A stretch of 5,684 nt of DNA from positions 1 to 5,684 of the forward strand of contig CAIPUQ010000324.1 in assembly GCA_903868295.1 (NCBI GenBank). Reading direction: 5' to 3'. Of the stretch, positions 1 to 5,684 are shown piece by piece. The notes beneath the pieces are model-generated. The model had not been told where the DNA came from. It saw only the letters and a list, made by a program, of their open reading frames with translations, and made no database searches. The position numbers and the translations under genes were made by a program. The DNA comes from an uncultured Roseiflexaceae bacterium (GTDB taxonomy: Bacteria; Chloroflexota; Chloroflexia; Chloroflexales; Roseiflexaceae). Each line of letters starts with the position of its first letter. Positions within the stretch are counted from its first letter, which is position 1.

Positions 1-797
1 ACACGTGCAATCGCTACGCCCAAGGTGCGGGCATCGGCCGCGTTGTTGCCCCACGTGTCACTGTTGAACACAACATTGATGTCGCCACGTGTCCCGGACG
101 ACGGCGCAAGCAAATAATGGTACGCACGGAAGGTGCCTCCACCCGTGGGTATCGATGGGTGCACGTCATCCCCGACACGGATGGTCGCGTCGAATGCTTC
201 ATTGTCCGGGTGCGTCGGCATCATCGTCGTCGACAGCACCCACCAGCCACCGCTCACGCCTGGGAACAATGCCGTCGAAGCATCTTTGCTCCAGCGATAC
301 GCAGTAATTGCCGTCAGAGAGACATCATTGACGGTGAGCGGTGGTGGTGTCGATTTGTCGTCAGGGATGGTGAGTATGCGAATCACCGAACCACTCGTCA
401 GTGGCGCGCTGTCGGGCACAATCACCCCAAAATTTCTGTTACCACCACTATCGCGTGCGTCGAGGATGCGTGCGTTGTCCACGAACACCGCAAGCAAACG
501 TCGATTAAGTCCCTGCGGCAGCGCATCAATCGAAAACTCAATTGCTCGCGGTTGACGCTGTCCTGCGGGCACGATAGCCTGGACTTCGTTTGGTGCGACT
601 TGTGTGAATTGCAACGCCAAGCGGGGGTCCTTGGCGGTATACTCGCGGGCATGGAAGTTGTCTATCTTGAGCGCAGCGCGTGGCTGTACAAAATCAATCG
701 TTGCTGCCGTGCGAAGCGGACTAAGCACCAGAACCAATACAGTTGACAAAAGGAATATCAACGCGAGCGATTTCCAATGTGTGACGAAACAAGCCAT
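1..797 (-). CDS. Exported or N-terminally anchored protein with two tandem beta-rich modules, partial (continues past left edge)
   Basis: 265 complete codons are open from ATG at 797 to the window edge with no stop, so the C-terminus is missing. The N-terminus (MACFVTHWKS, then a hydrophobic run LALIFLLSTVLVLVL at about residues 11-25) is a signal peptide or membrane anchor, so the rest should be outside the membrane. Residues about 47-164 and 165-265 read as two copies of one beta-rich module. The second has AYRWS at 166-170 and ends DARTLGVAIAR (255-265), matching the AYRWS and DRRDLGV landmarks of the ectodomain in the membrane protein just upstream. The first copy is more diverged (NFHARE at 47-52, VPDSAP at 127-132, VNDVSL at 156-161). 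The start is well supported by AAAGGA five bases upstream. I do not recognise a named family. It may be a glycosyltransferase-associated protein, or a glycosyltransferase whose membrane part lies off the left edge. No catalytic motif is visible. Confidence 0.82.
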   Translation of the reverse strand, partial: MACFVTHWKSLALIFLLSTVLVLVLSPLRTAATIDFVQPRAALKIDNFHAREYTAKDPRLALQFTQVAPNEVQAIVPAGQRQPRAIEFSIDALPQGLNRRLLAVFVDNARILDARDSGGNRNFGVIVPDSAPLTSGSVIRILTIPDDKSTPPPLTVNDVSLTAITAYRWSKDASTALFPGVSGGWWVLSTTMMPTHPDNEAFDATIRVGDDVHPSIPTGGGTFRAYHYLLAPSSGTRGDINVVFNSDTWGNNAADARTLGVAIAR

Positions 798-808
798 TGC
801 ATTCCTTT
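798..808 (-). promoter_or_regulatory. Ribosome binding site of the leftmost gene
   Basis: On the minus strand the sequence reads AAAGGAATGCA immediately before ATG at 797. AAAGGA is a good Shine-Dalgarno core with a five-base spacer. It fixes the start of the leftmost reading frame and argues against the long plus-strand frame that overlaps it. Confidence 0.7.
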
Positions 809-843
809 GACACAGCGAATCGGACGCATGTTATCTCTATACA

Positions 844-870
844 ATAATACATTCTATATGTCTCATGCAA
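844..870 (-). promoter_or_regulatory. Possible promoter for the leftmost gene
   Basis: The 113-base gap between the membrane-protein stop and the leftmost gene is unusually AT-rich for this window around 830-860. On the minus strand TTGCAT (870-865) could be a -35 box and TATTAT (849-844) a -10 box, with a 15-base spacer, which is shorter than ideal. Other -10 choices (TATAGA at 841-836) fit less well. If used, the leftmost gene would be transcribed independently of the four genes upstream. This is a pattern match only. Confidence 0.35.
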
Positions 871-894
871 ACACCGAGAATGCTCCGGGTTGCA
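866..894 (-). other. Imperfect intergenic hairpin
   Basis: TGCAA (866-870) pairs with TTGCA (890-894). Inside, CC-GAG pairs with CTC-GG around an AATG loop, with small bulges, giving about 10-11 base pairs. It lies 17 bases after the stop codon of the membrane-protein gene. No run of T follows on either strand, so it is not a classic intrinsic terminator. It could act as an attenuator or 3'-end stabiliser, or be chance. It overlaps the possible -35 box of the leftmost gene. Confidence 0.35.
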
Positions 895-910
895 GATGTG
901 GTGCGACGTA

Positions 911-2785
911 CTAATGCAAATAGGCGTATATGCGTTCCCAAAACCGCACCATCACCATCGTTGGGATTCCGATAGCGAGTGTGATAACGAGAACTTTCGC
1001 GGCAAGGCCGCGAGCCGACAGCCGTGCGAGCACACCCGTTGCACTCAGCACGAGGAATGGATACACGACCATCGCCCAGCGAACAGTCTGATCACGGAAT
1101 ACCAGAACCCCAATAGAAATGACCGCAACGGCGAGCGCGGGTATGACCATGTCAATACTTCGGCTGGGACGCGCTCTACGCAGACCCACAACTCCCAGAT
1201 ATACGACGACAAACGGTAACGCACTGGGGATCAGCGATAGCTTCGTTGCAAACGCAATCCCGGGCGGACAGCCCGGATATTTGGCTGATTGCCCAACCAA
1301 CCCGCTATACGCGCTATACGTCAGGAGCACTGCGAGAAGAACACCGGTGAACCCTGCGATGACCATGTCCCAAGGGATGCGGCGTGTTCGGATGCGTGAG
1401 TATCCAATCATCGCGAGCAGAGTCAAACCAAAGCTCAAAGCGATACCGGTGTGGGCCAGCAAGGCTGCTGCACCGAGGATAGTGCGTCGTGCCAACGAAG
1501 CGCGCGCATCATACCATGCAGCAACCGCAATCAACAGCACTGCGAGCCCCCATGCATTGGACAATTCACCGATGTGAACCGATTGCAGGAACGGCAAGCT
1601 CCATGATGCGAGCAACAGAAAGATCCCTGCACTCCAATCAAATGCATGTGCATTTCGTGCCACTCGCAACAGATAGAGTAGTGCACCGACATGCGCCACG
1701 ACAGCACCGGTCATGAGCACATCAATGCCTGCGGCGCGATCCCACGTGAAGAACGCAAACGGTGCTGCCAACAGGTAGATGAGGGGAGGATACGGTGCGG
1801 TCAACGCACCCGCTTCGCAGGGTAGTTCTGCAATCTGAAAGAGATTGCCCCGTAGCACATCAAAGAGCATACGGGCATGCATGGCGCTGTCGGATGTGAG
1901 CAAGAACGGGCTACGGAGTGCAATGAGCGGAACAATCATGCTCAGTGTGGTCAGCCACCACCAACGCGTATGGTCGTTGGATTCGGGCATGACCGCGCGC
2001 ACGAGAATGAAAGCAAATCCCGCAGCAAGAACCGCCGAAGCGCCGATTGCTTGACTATGAACGAGCCACCACAGCGGATCAGAGAGCCACACACAGCTGT
2101 AGAGGGTAATGGCCCCGGCGCTGATCCAAAAACGATGCCGTGTCGTCCAGGAACGAAATACCGCCCATAACACGGCCAAAACAAGCACCCCCATGACAAG
2201 CTGTACCGGTCGCCATGTGCCTGCCAAGGGACGAAGTGTCGATTGGGTAACGATGACACCGAGGTCACGTCGGTCATCCATCACCGGCAGCCGCGCACTC
2301 GTGACGCTGATGCCCGCGCGAAGGCCATCGCCGGTGGTAAGTACAGAGACGACACGGCGCTCCCGTAATGGAGCAATCGTGCCGAGTGCAGGCATTGACC
2401 ACGTGAGTGTCACCCCTTGTGTAGACCCCCAAGCACTGGCGTCGATGTGTGTGGTCGACACAAACAACCCACGACCCGCCATCGGCCAGTGTATTTGCCA
2501 CTCCGGTGTCGACCAGCGGTATGCAGATTGGGTTGCAGTCCAGTTGTCGGGTTCGGGTGGCCAAAATCCGTTCAGGTATGGTTTGTCGAGGCCACGCCGC
2601 ATAGTCTGCGCGTCGCCGCCGATCGAGACCGAAAAAGGATGTGTATGGTGAAATACCGTGAACCAAAACATGAGCAGGCATGCACTGATGCACACCAATA
2701 TACCCAACGCTTCATGACGCAACAAAGATTGGACGCGCTGTGCGCTACGAGATGTCATCATGCGAATTGCCCGTGCCAATGTCAA
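911..2785 (-). CDS. Polytopic membrane protein, GT-C glycosyltransferase-like, with N-terminal ectodomain
   Basis: A 624-residue integral membrane protein. One segment at about 26-46 is followed by a soluble ectodomain (about 47-190) and then about 14 more hydrophobic segments (for example 192-212, 218-238, 245-264, 275-293, 331-347, 353-373, 436-461, 474-493, 517-536, 545-563, 595-613). The ectodomain has GFWPPEP (73-79), AYRWS (88-92) and DDRRDLGV (170-177), landmarks shared with the exported protein encoded downstream. The predicted outward loop after the segment at 275-293 carries D299 and H303, then PYPPLIY (331-337). An acidic residue in such a loop followed by a YPP-L-Y motif is typical of GT-C enzymes, which use polyprenyl-phosphate sugars outside the membrane; assignment to that fold is inference. 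TTG at 2785 overlaps the exporter stop and is preceded by GAGAG. ATG codons at 2761 and 2758 are alternative starts, costing only eight or nine residues. Acceptor and sugar are unknown. Confidence 0.85.
   Translation of the reverse strand: MTLARAIRMMTSRSAQRVQSLLRHEALGILVCISACLLMFWFTVFHHTHPFSVSIGGDAQTMRRGLDKPYLNGFWPPEPDNWTATQSAYRWSTPEWQIHWPMAGRGLFVSTTHIDASAWGSTQGVTLTWSMPALGTIAPLRERRVVSVLTTGDGLRAGISVTSARLPVMDDRRDLGVIVTQSTLRPLAGTWRPVQLVMGVLVLAVLWAVFRSWTTRHRFWISAGAITLYSCVWLSDPLWWLVHSQAIGASAVLAAGFAFILVRAVMPESNDHTRWWWLTTLSMIVPLIALRSPFLLTSDSAMHARMLFDVLRGNLFQIAELPCEAGALTAPYPPLIYLLAAPFAFFTWDRAAGIDVLMTGAVVAHVGALLYLLRVARNAHAFDWSAGIFLLLASWSLPFLQSVHIGELSNAWGLAVLLIAVAAWYDARASLARRTILGAAALLAHTGIALSFGLTLLAMIGYSRIRTRRIPWDMVIAGFTGVLLAVLLTYSAYSGLVGQSAKYPGCPPGIAFATKLSLIPSALPFVVVYLGVVGLRRARPSRSIDMVIPALAVAVISIGVLVFRDQTVRWAMVVYPFLVLSATGVLARLSARGLAAKVLVITLAIGIPTMVMVRFWERIYAYLH
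1303..1320 (-). repeat. Two-copy 9-base tandem repeat inside the membrane-protein gene
   Basis: CGCTATACG occurs twice back to back. It is in frame and encodes the repeat in TYSAYSG (residues 489-495) near the end of a hydrophobic segment. It probably reflects a small in-frame duplication. No function is implied. Confidence 0.6.
2234..2572 (-). other. Region encoding the shared ectodomain module (single copy in the membrane protein)
   Basis: Encodes residues about 72-184 of the membrane protein: GFWPPEP, AYRWS, alternating hydrophobic strands, then DDRRDLGVIV. The order and spacing of the landmarks resemble the module in the leftmost gene (305-3). Length is about 110 residues between membrane segments one and two. 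A carbohydrate-binding or jelly-roll-like fold is plausible but unproven. Confidence 0.55.
2782..2785 (-). promoter_or_regulatory. TTGA stop/start overlap coupling exporter and membrane-protein genes
   Basis: On the minus strand TTGA holds the TGA stop of the exporter and a TTG start of the next gene, the usual sign of translational coupling by ribosome re-initiation. GAGAG sits 11 bases upstream. The first ATG codons of the downstream frame (2761, 2758) have no clear ribosome binding site, which favours the TTG, though not decisively. Confidence 0.55.
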
Positions 2786-4509
2786 TGTGCATGCAACTCT
2801 CGCACGTAGAGTTCAGCGTAGACACCATTTTGCACCATGAGTACATCGTGTGTGCCATATTCTACGACACGTCCTTCTGCCAACACGACGATCACATCGA
2901 GGTTTTTGACTGCCGAAATCTTTTGACTCACCATAATCGTTGTTTTGCCTGCACGCGCTGCAGATACGCGCAACACAATATCGTTTGCAGTGTGCGCATC
3001 GATATTTGACAGCGCATCGTCGAACAACATCACCGGTGCTTCGGTGATGAGTGCACGCGCAATACCGAGTCGTTGCTTCTGACCGCCCGATAGCATTGTT
3101 CCCCGTTCGCCGACAATCGTATCGAGTCCATCGGCGAGTTGTGCGATATCGCGATCGAGGCATGATACCCGTAATGCTTCGGCAATTTGCGCATCTGTCG
3201 CATCCTGCACCCCTAAGGTGATGTTTTCACGCAGTGTCATGCTAAACAGGATATGTTCTTGGGGCACATAGGAAAGCCCTTGTCGGAACGACTCAAGCGA
3301 AAGGCTGCGCACATCAATATCGTCGTACAGGACCGTGCCGTGTTCTGGGTCACGCATCCGCATCAGTAATCCCAAAAGACTACTTTTGCCTGACCCGGTA
3401 GCGCCGACGATCCCCACATGTTGCCCCACAGGGATGTGGAGCGTAATATCGCGCAACACCTGTGCTCCATCTTGTACCCAAGACGCGTCGACAACCCGGA
3501 TATCGCCATGCGGCACATGACTCATAGCAGTCGGACTATCAACCACCGACGGGATCCGCCGGAGCACGGCGCCGATACGTCCAGCAGCTGCACTCCCTTG
3601 TTGTAACCGTTCAAACGCATTACTCAGTGCGTTTGCAGCATTGCTCAAGAGGCCTAAGTACACAATAAATTGCACATATTGGCCGATGGTCAGTTGCTTG
3701 TCGATAATCAGGAAGGCACCGTAGGCTACCACCGCCGTTGCTGCTAAGCGAACGACCATTTGTGGGAGCGGTGATATCGCACTTGAGTACAGGACGAATC
3801 GAAGTGACTCCTCTGCGTAGTCGTCGCTCAGTTTTTTGAATGCAACGCCACTATGCGACTCTTGTGTGTACGCAGCAATGGTACGTTGTGCAGAAATGTG
3901 TTCTTGGGCAAAGGCCGAAATCTTGGCGAGGCGCTGCTGCACCATATCAAATGCCTGCTCGACGAGGCTCCCGAAGCGCGCTTGGGCGATCAGGCTCAGT
4001 ACGAGCATGATTACGGTGACTGCTGCAAGGGGAACGCTAGTCAGCGCCATCAATGCACACCCGATAAGCAACAAAAAGATCGCGTGTATCGCCATCTGAA
4101 AGCCAGCGCTGTAAAAGCGCCATATGTAGATAAAGTCACTGGACGCACGCGACAAGAGATCCCCGGTGCCGAATGACGCCTGGGTGGTACGGTCAAAAGT
4201 CAATATGTGTCGATACAAATCTTGCGCCATGGTATAACTGACACCTGCCGCCATGGTACCGGTCAACATGCGCAGCATATAACGAAATATCGCCAAAACA
4301 ACCGTCAAACCGATAATCACCATCGCATACAGTGCCAATGCTTGATTGGTCATGTTTGCGGTCAATGCATCGATTGCGTACCCGAGTACAACCGGATTGT
4401 ATGCACTGGCAGCAGCCCCCAGGAACGCATACAGTGTGCCACGTGCGAGTAACCAACGATACGGTCGACCGTACGGAAGAAGGATACGAAGTCCTGATTG
4501 TGCTTCCAT
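2782..4509 (-). CDS. ABC exporter half-transporter (membrane domain plus ATPase) with degenerate catalytic residues
   Basis: A 575-residue type IV ABC exporter subunit with an N-terminal six-helix membrane domain (about 1-310) fused to an ATPase domain (about 335-575), the normal size for this family. The membrane part resembles MdlA/YheI-type subunits (TGDLLSRASSDF at 115-126). ATPase motifs: A-loop W344, Walker A GATGSGKS (369-376, K375), Q-loop Q417, signature LSGGQ (473-477), Walker B ending D497, D-loop SNID (501-504). Two key residues differ from the consensus: D498 replaces the catalytic glutamate and Q529 replaces the switch histidine. In known heterodimeric exporters this pattern marks the subunit bearing the degenerate ATP site, so a consensus partner is expected, but none is in the window. 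The start is supported by AGGG four bases upstream. It follows the pcs-like gene by six bases and overlaps the next gene. Substrate is unknown; a lipid or glycolipid would fit the neighbours but is inference. Confidence 0.95.
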   Translation of the reverse strand: MEAQSGLRILLPYGRPYRWLLARGTLYAFLGAAASAYNPVVLGYAIDALTANMTNQALALYAMVIIGLTVVLAIFRYMLRMLTGTMAAGVSYTMAQDLYRHILTFDRTTQASFGTGDLLSRASSDFIYIWRFYSAGFQMAIHAIFLLLIGCALMALTSVPLAAVTVIMLVLSLIAQARFGSLVEQAFDMVQQRLAKISAFAQEHISAQRTIAAYTQESHSGVAFKKLSDDYAEESLRFVLYSSAISPLPQMVVRLAATAVVAYGAFLIIDKQLTIGQYVQFIVYLGLLSNAANALSNAFERLQQGSAAAGRIGAVLRRIPSVVDSPTAMSHVPHGDIRVVDASWVQDGAQVLRDITLHIPVGQHVGIVGATGSGKSSLLGLLMRMRDPEHGTVLYDDIDVRSLSLESFRQGLSYVPQEHILFSMTLRENITLGVQDATDAQIAEALRVSCLDRDIAQLADGLDTIVGERGTMLSGGQKQRLGIARALITEAPVMLFDDALSNIDAHTANDIVLRVSAARAGKTTIMVSQKISAVKNLDVIVVLAEGRVVEYGTHDVLMVQNGVYAELYVRELHAH

Positions 4510-4518
4510 TGTGCCCTA
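4510..4518 (-). promoter_or_regulatory. Ribosome binding site of the exporter gene, overlapping the preceding stop codon
   Basis: On the minus strand TAGGGCACA precedes ATG at 4509. The TAG stop of the pcs-like gene supplies the AG of the AGGG Shine-Dalgarno core. The spacer is short (four bases). This tight packing supports co-translation of the two genes. Confidence 0.55.
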
Positions 4519-5268
4519 CGTCTGTGCGACCCTGACCGGTCGAAGGATGCGGTATGTCAAATACAAACTCAAGACGACATAATAAACAATGTACGACAAC
4601 GTGATGGTCAACAACCACGACGCAGGTTCAGGCATTTGCCACAGAGCAATTGCATACAGAATGGAACACAATGTCGTATACAGCAATGTAATGCGTCGGA
4701 ACAATAAGGTCCGCGACGGATACACATAGCGAATGGGGATGAACACGAGGAGAGAACAGACGATCACAATGGTCGTGACGGTTGTTACATCGAGTTTCAT
4801 GACAACGGCATAAAACGCCACGACGTTCCAGTAACTTGGAAAACCGAGGAAGAAATGATCTTCTGCGACGACTTCGTAGCCGTCGGTTTTGGCGTCGACA
4901 CGACAAAACTGATACGCCGATGCAAACAACGGAATCATGGCAATAATTTGACCCGTTGTACCTTCTGGTAAATAGCCGTTTTGCCAGAGGAGCAGAATGG
5001 GTGCAAAGACGTAGGTCAAATAATCGACGATGTCGTCAAGCCGACGACCATCAAACCAAGGAACTGTTTCAGATACTTTGAATCGTCGAGCCAGCGTGCC
5101 ATCGGTGCTGTCGATGAAGACTGCTGCGAAGCAGTACCAGAGTGCTAAAACGACGTTTCCTTTGATGGCTTCCATGATGGTGAGCATCGCCAAAATTGCC
5201 CCGAACGCAGTGTAAATGTGCACCGCAATCCCTGCGAGCGTCATCAGACGCGACCCACGTCGTTCCAT
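4516..5268 (-). CDS. pcs: CDP-alcohol phosphatidyltransferase, phosphatidylcholine synthase-like
   Basis: A 250-residue membrane enzyme, close to the roughly 240-residue length of bacterial Pcs, which condenses CDP-diacylglycerol with choline to give phosphatidylcholine and CMP. The family metal and substrate site is complete: D53, D56-G57, A60-R61, then G74, D78 and D82. The 12-residue spacing between AR and G is that of Pcs rather than the 8 of PgsA/PssA-type enzymes. Further Pcs-like landmarks are LDDIVDYLTYVFAP (77-90), DAKTD (125-129), HFFLGFPSYWN (138-148) and IPIRYVYPSR (177-186). About eight hydrophobic segments are visible. Relative to the rhizobial enzyme as I remember it, the stretch between KT (127-128) and FF (139-140) is about seven residues longer. 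The start is strongly supported by AGAAGGTGA eight bases... upstream of ATG at 5268 (7-base gap after the A). The acceptor alcohol is inferred as choline from family resemblance; another amino alcohol is possible. Confidence 0.85.
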   Translation of the reverse strand: MERRGSRLMTLAGIAVHIYTAFGAILAMLTIMEAIKGNVVLALWYCFAAVFIDSTDGTLARRFKVSETVPWFDGRRLDDIVDYLTYVFAPILLLWQNGYLPEGTTGQIIAMIPLFASAYQFCRVDAKTDGYEVVAEDHFFLGFPSYWNVVAFYAVVMKLDVTTVTTIVIVCSLLVFIPIRYVYPSRTLLFRRITLLYTTLCSILYAIALWQMPEPASWLLTITLSYIVYYVVLSLYLTYRILRPVRVAQT

Positions 5269-5275
5269 CTTTTTG

Positions 5276-5284
5276 TCACCTTCT
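5276..5284 (-). promoter_or_regulatory. Strong ribosome binding site of the pcs-like gene
   Basis: AGAAGGTGA on the minus strand matches the ideal AGGAGGTGA at eight of nine bases and lies seven bases before ATG at 5268. It is the best Shine-Dalgarno sequence in the window. It sits in the 35-base gap after the comEC stop, which holds no convincing terminator or promoter. Confidence 0.75.
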
Positions 5285-5303
5285 CATCTGGGTAATACGC
5301 ATA

Positions 5304-5684
5304 CTATACCATCTCTTGCGTTCGATTCGTCGATACCCTGGTCCCACGCATCACAAGCCATGCTGCCCATCCCGCATGCAGGCACCATTCGACCCACACC
5401 TGCTCGAGTTGCCATTGCACCGGTGCAGGTAACGCTGCTATTGCAATCGAGCCGTCGATGATCCAAGCATATGCGGGGATCGCAATCCAAGCGGCCACAC
5501 TCGCTGCTAACGGCGATATCCATGCGATCAGCGTCACAGCCGCTCCGGTAGCCATTGCAAACGGCACGACGGGAGTGATGATCATGTTCGCCAACAATGA
5601 CCACGGTGACGGGGCGCCGAGTCGACATAACATAATTGGCAAGGTGGGTATTTGCGCTGCAATCGTCGCCGCCAGCCCTTCACG
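5304..5684 (-). CDS. comEC: ComEC/Rec2 competence channel, C-terminal end of the membrane domain, partial (5' end beyond right edge)
   Basis: The last 126 residues of a ComEC-type protein, which moves single-stranded DNA across the cytoplasmic membrane during natural transformation. The frame is open to the right edge and begins REGLAATIAAQIPTLPIML, followed by SLLANMIITPVVPFAM. This AAQ...TLP...NxxxxPxVP arrangement is characteristic of the Competence membrane domain. Further hydrophobic segments follow, and the protein ends at TAG (5306-5304) after a short polar tail. A TTG at 5642 could be mistaken for a start, but the family match continues upstream of it. There is no C-terminal metallo-beta-lactamase-like domain, which many ComEC proteins carry; the next gene starts 35 bases on, so such a domain is not hidden by a frameshift nearby. 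The N-terminal OB-like region cannot be seen. Confidence 0.88.
   Translation of the reverse strand, partial: REGLAATIAAQIPTLPIMLCRLGAPSPWSLLANMIITPVVPFAMATGAAVTLIAWISPLAASVAAWIAIPAYAWIIDGSIAIAALPAPVQWQLEQVWVEWCLHAGWAAWLVMRGTRVSTNRTQEMV

Noticed and set aside
117..746. Open frame of 209 codons on the plus strand
   Set aside because: It is antisense to the leftmost gene. Its product is rich in Arg, His and Cys with no recognisable domain, while the minus-strand frame has a signal peptide, a good ribosome binding site and a module shared with its neighbour.
866..894. Hairpin as an intrinsic terminator of the four-gene unit
   Set aside because: The stem is bulged and no T-rich tract follows on either strand, so it is reported only as a hairpin.
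1303..1320. Tandem 9-base repeat as a regulatory or phase-variable element
   Set aside because: Only two copies, in frame within a coding region, and a multiple of three, so a copy change would not shift the frame.
2109..2651. Open frame of 180 codons on the plus strand
   Set aside because: Lies wholly opposite the ectodomain of the membrane protein; Arg/Ser/Pro-rich composition, no domain, no operon context.
5284..5628. Overlapping minus-strand open frame of 114 codons
   Set aside because: A different frame of the same strand as comEC; its Cys/Arg/Asp-rich product lacks the hydrophobic pattern and conserved motifs seen in the comEC frame.
5304..5642. Stand-alone 112-residue protein starting at TTG 5642
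   Set aside because: The ComEC similarity continues upstream of the TTG to the window edge, so this is the end of a longer gene.

Overview
The window is a compact bacterial chromosome segment with every supported gene on the minus strand. In transcription order (right to left) they are: the C-terminal end of a ComEC/Rec2 DNA-uptake channel (runs off the right edge), a phosphatidylcholine-synthase-like CDP-alcohol phosphatidyltransferase, an ABC exporter half-transporter, a large polytopic membrane protein resembling a GT-C glycosyltransferase, and a secreted or membrane-anchored protein that runs off the left edge. No rRNA, tRNA, CRISPR array, insertion sequence or phage gene was seen. Base composition is moderate throughout, with no obvious island boundary.

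Layout: 5684-5304 comEC end; 35-base gap with a strong ribosome binding site; 5268-4516 pcs-like gene; 6-base gap; 4509-2782 ABC half-transporter; 4-base TTGA stop/start overlap; 2785-911 membrane protein; 113-base gap with a hairpin and an AT-rich promoter-like stretch; 797 to the left edge, exported protein. The first four genes look like one translationally coupled transcription unit. The fifth may be read through or may have its own promoter.

Biology: the two left-hand genes appear to share a beta-rich extracytoplasmic module that ends in a D-x-R-x-LGV signature. There is one copy in the membrane protein and probably two in tandem in the exported protein. From memory, modules of this look are common beside polytopic glycosyltransferase-like proteins in Chloroflexota, so that phylum is my tentative guess for the host; the sequence alone does not prove it. 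A PC synthase, an exporter and envelope glycosyltransferase-like proteins together suggest an envelope-lipid or surface-glycan theme, with comEC as a possibly incidental neighbour. I did not find a clearly new defence or mobile system. The most interesting points are the shared module, the exporter subunit with a degenerate ATP site and no partner in view, and the ComEC that stops right after its membrane domain.
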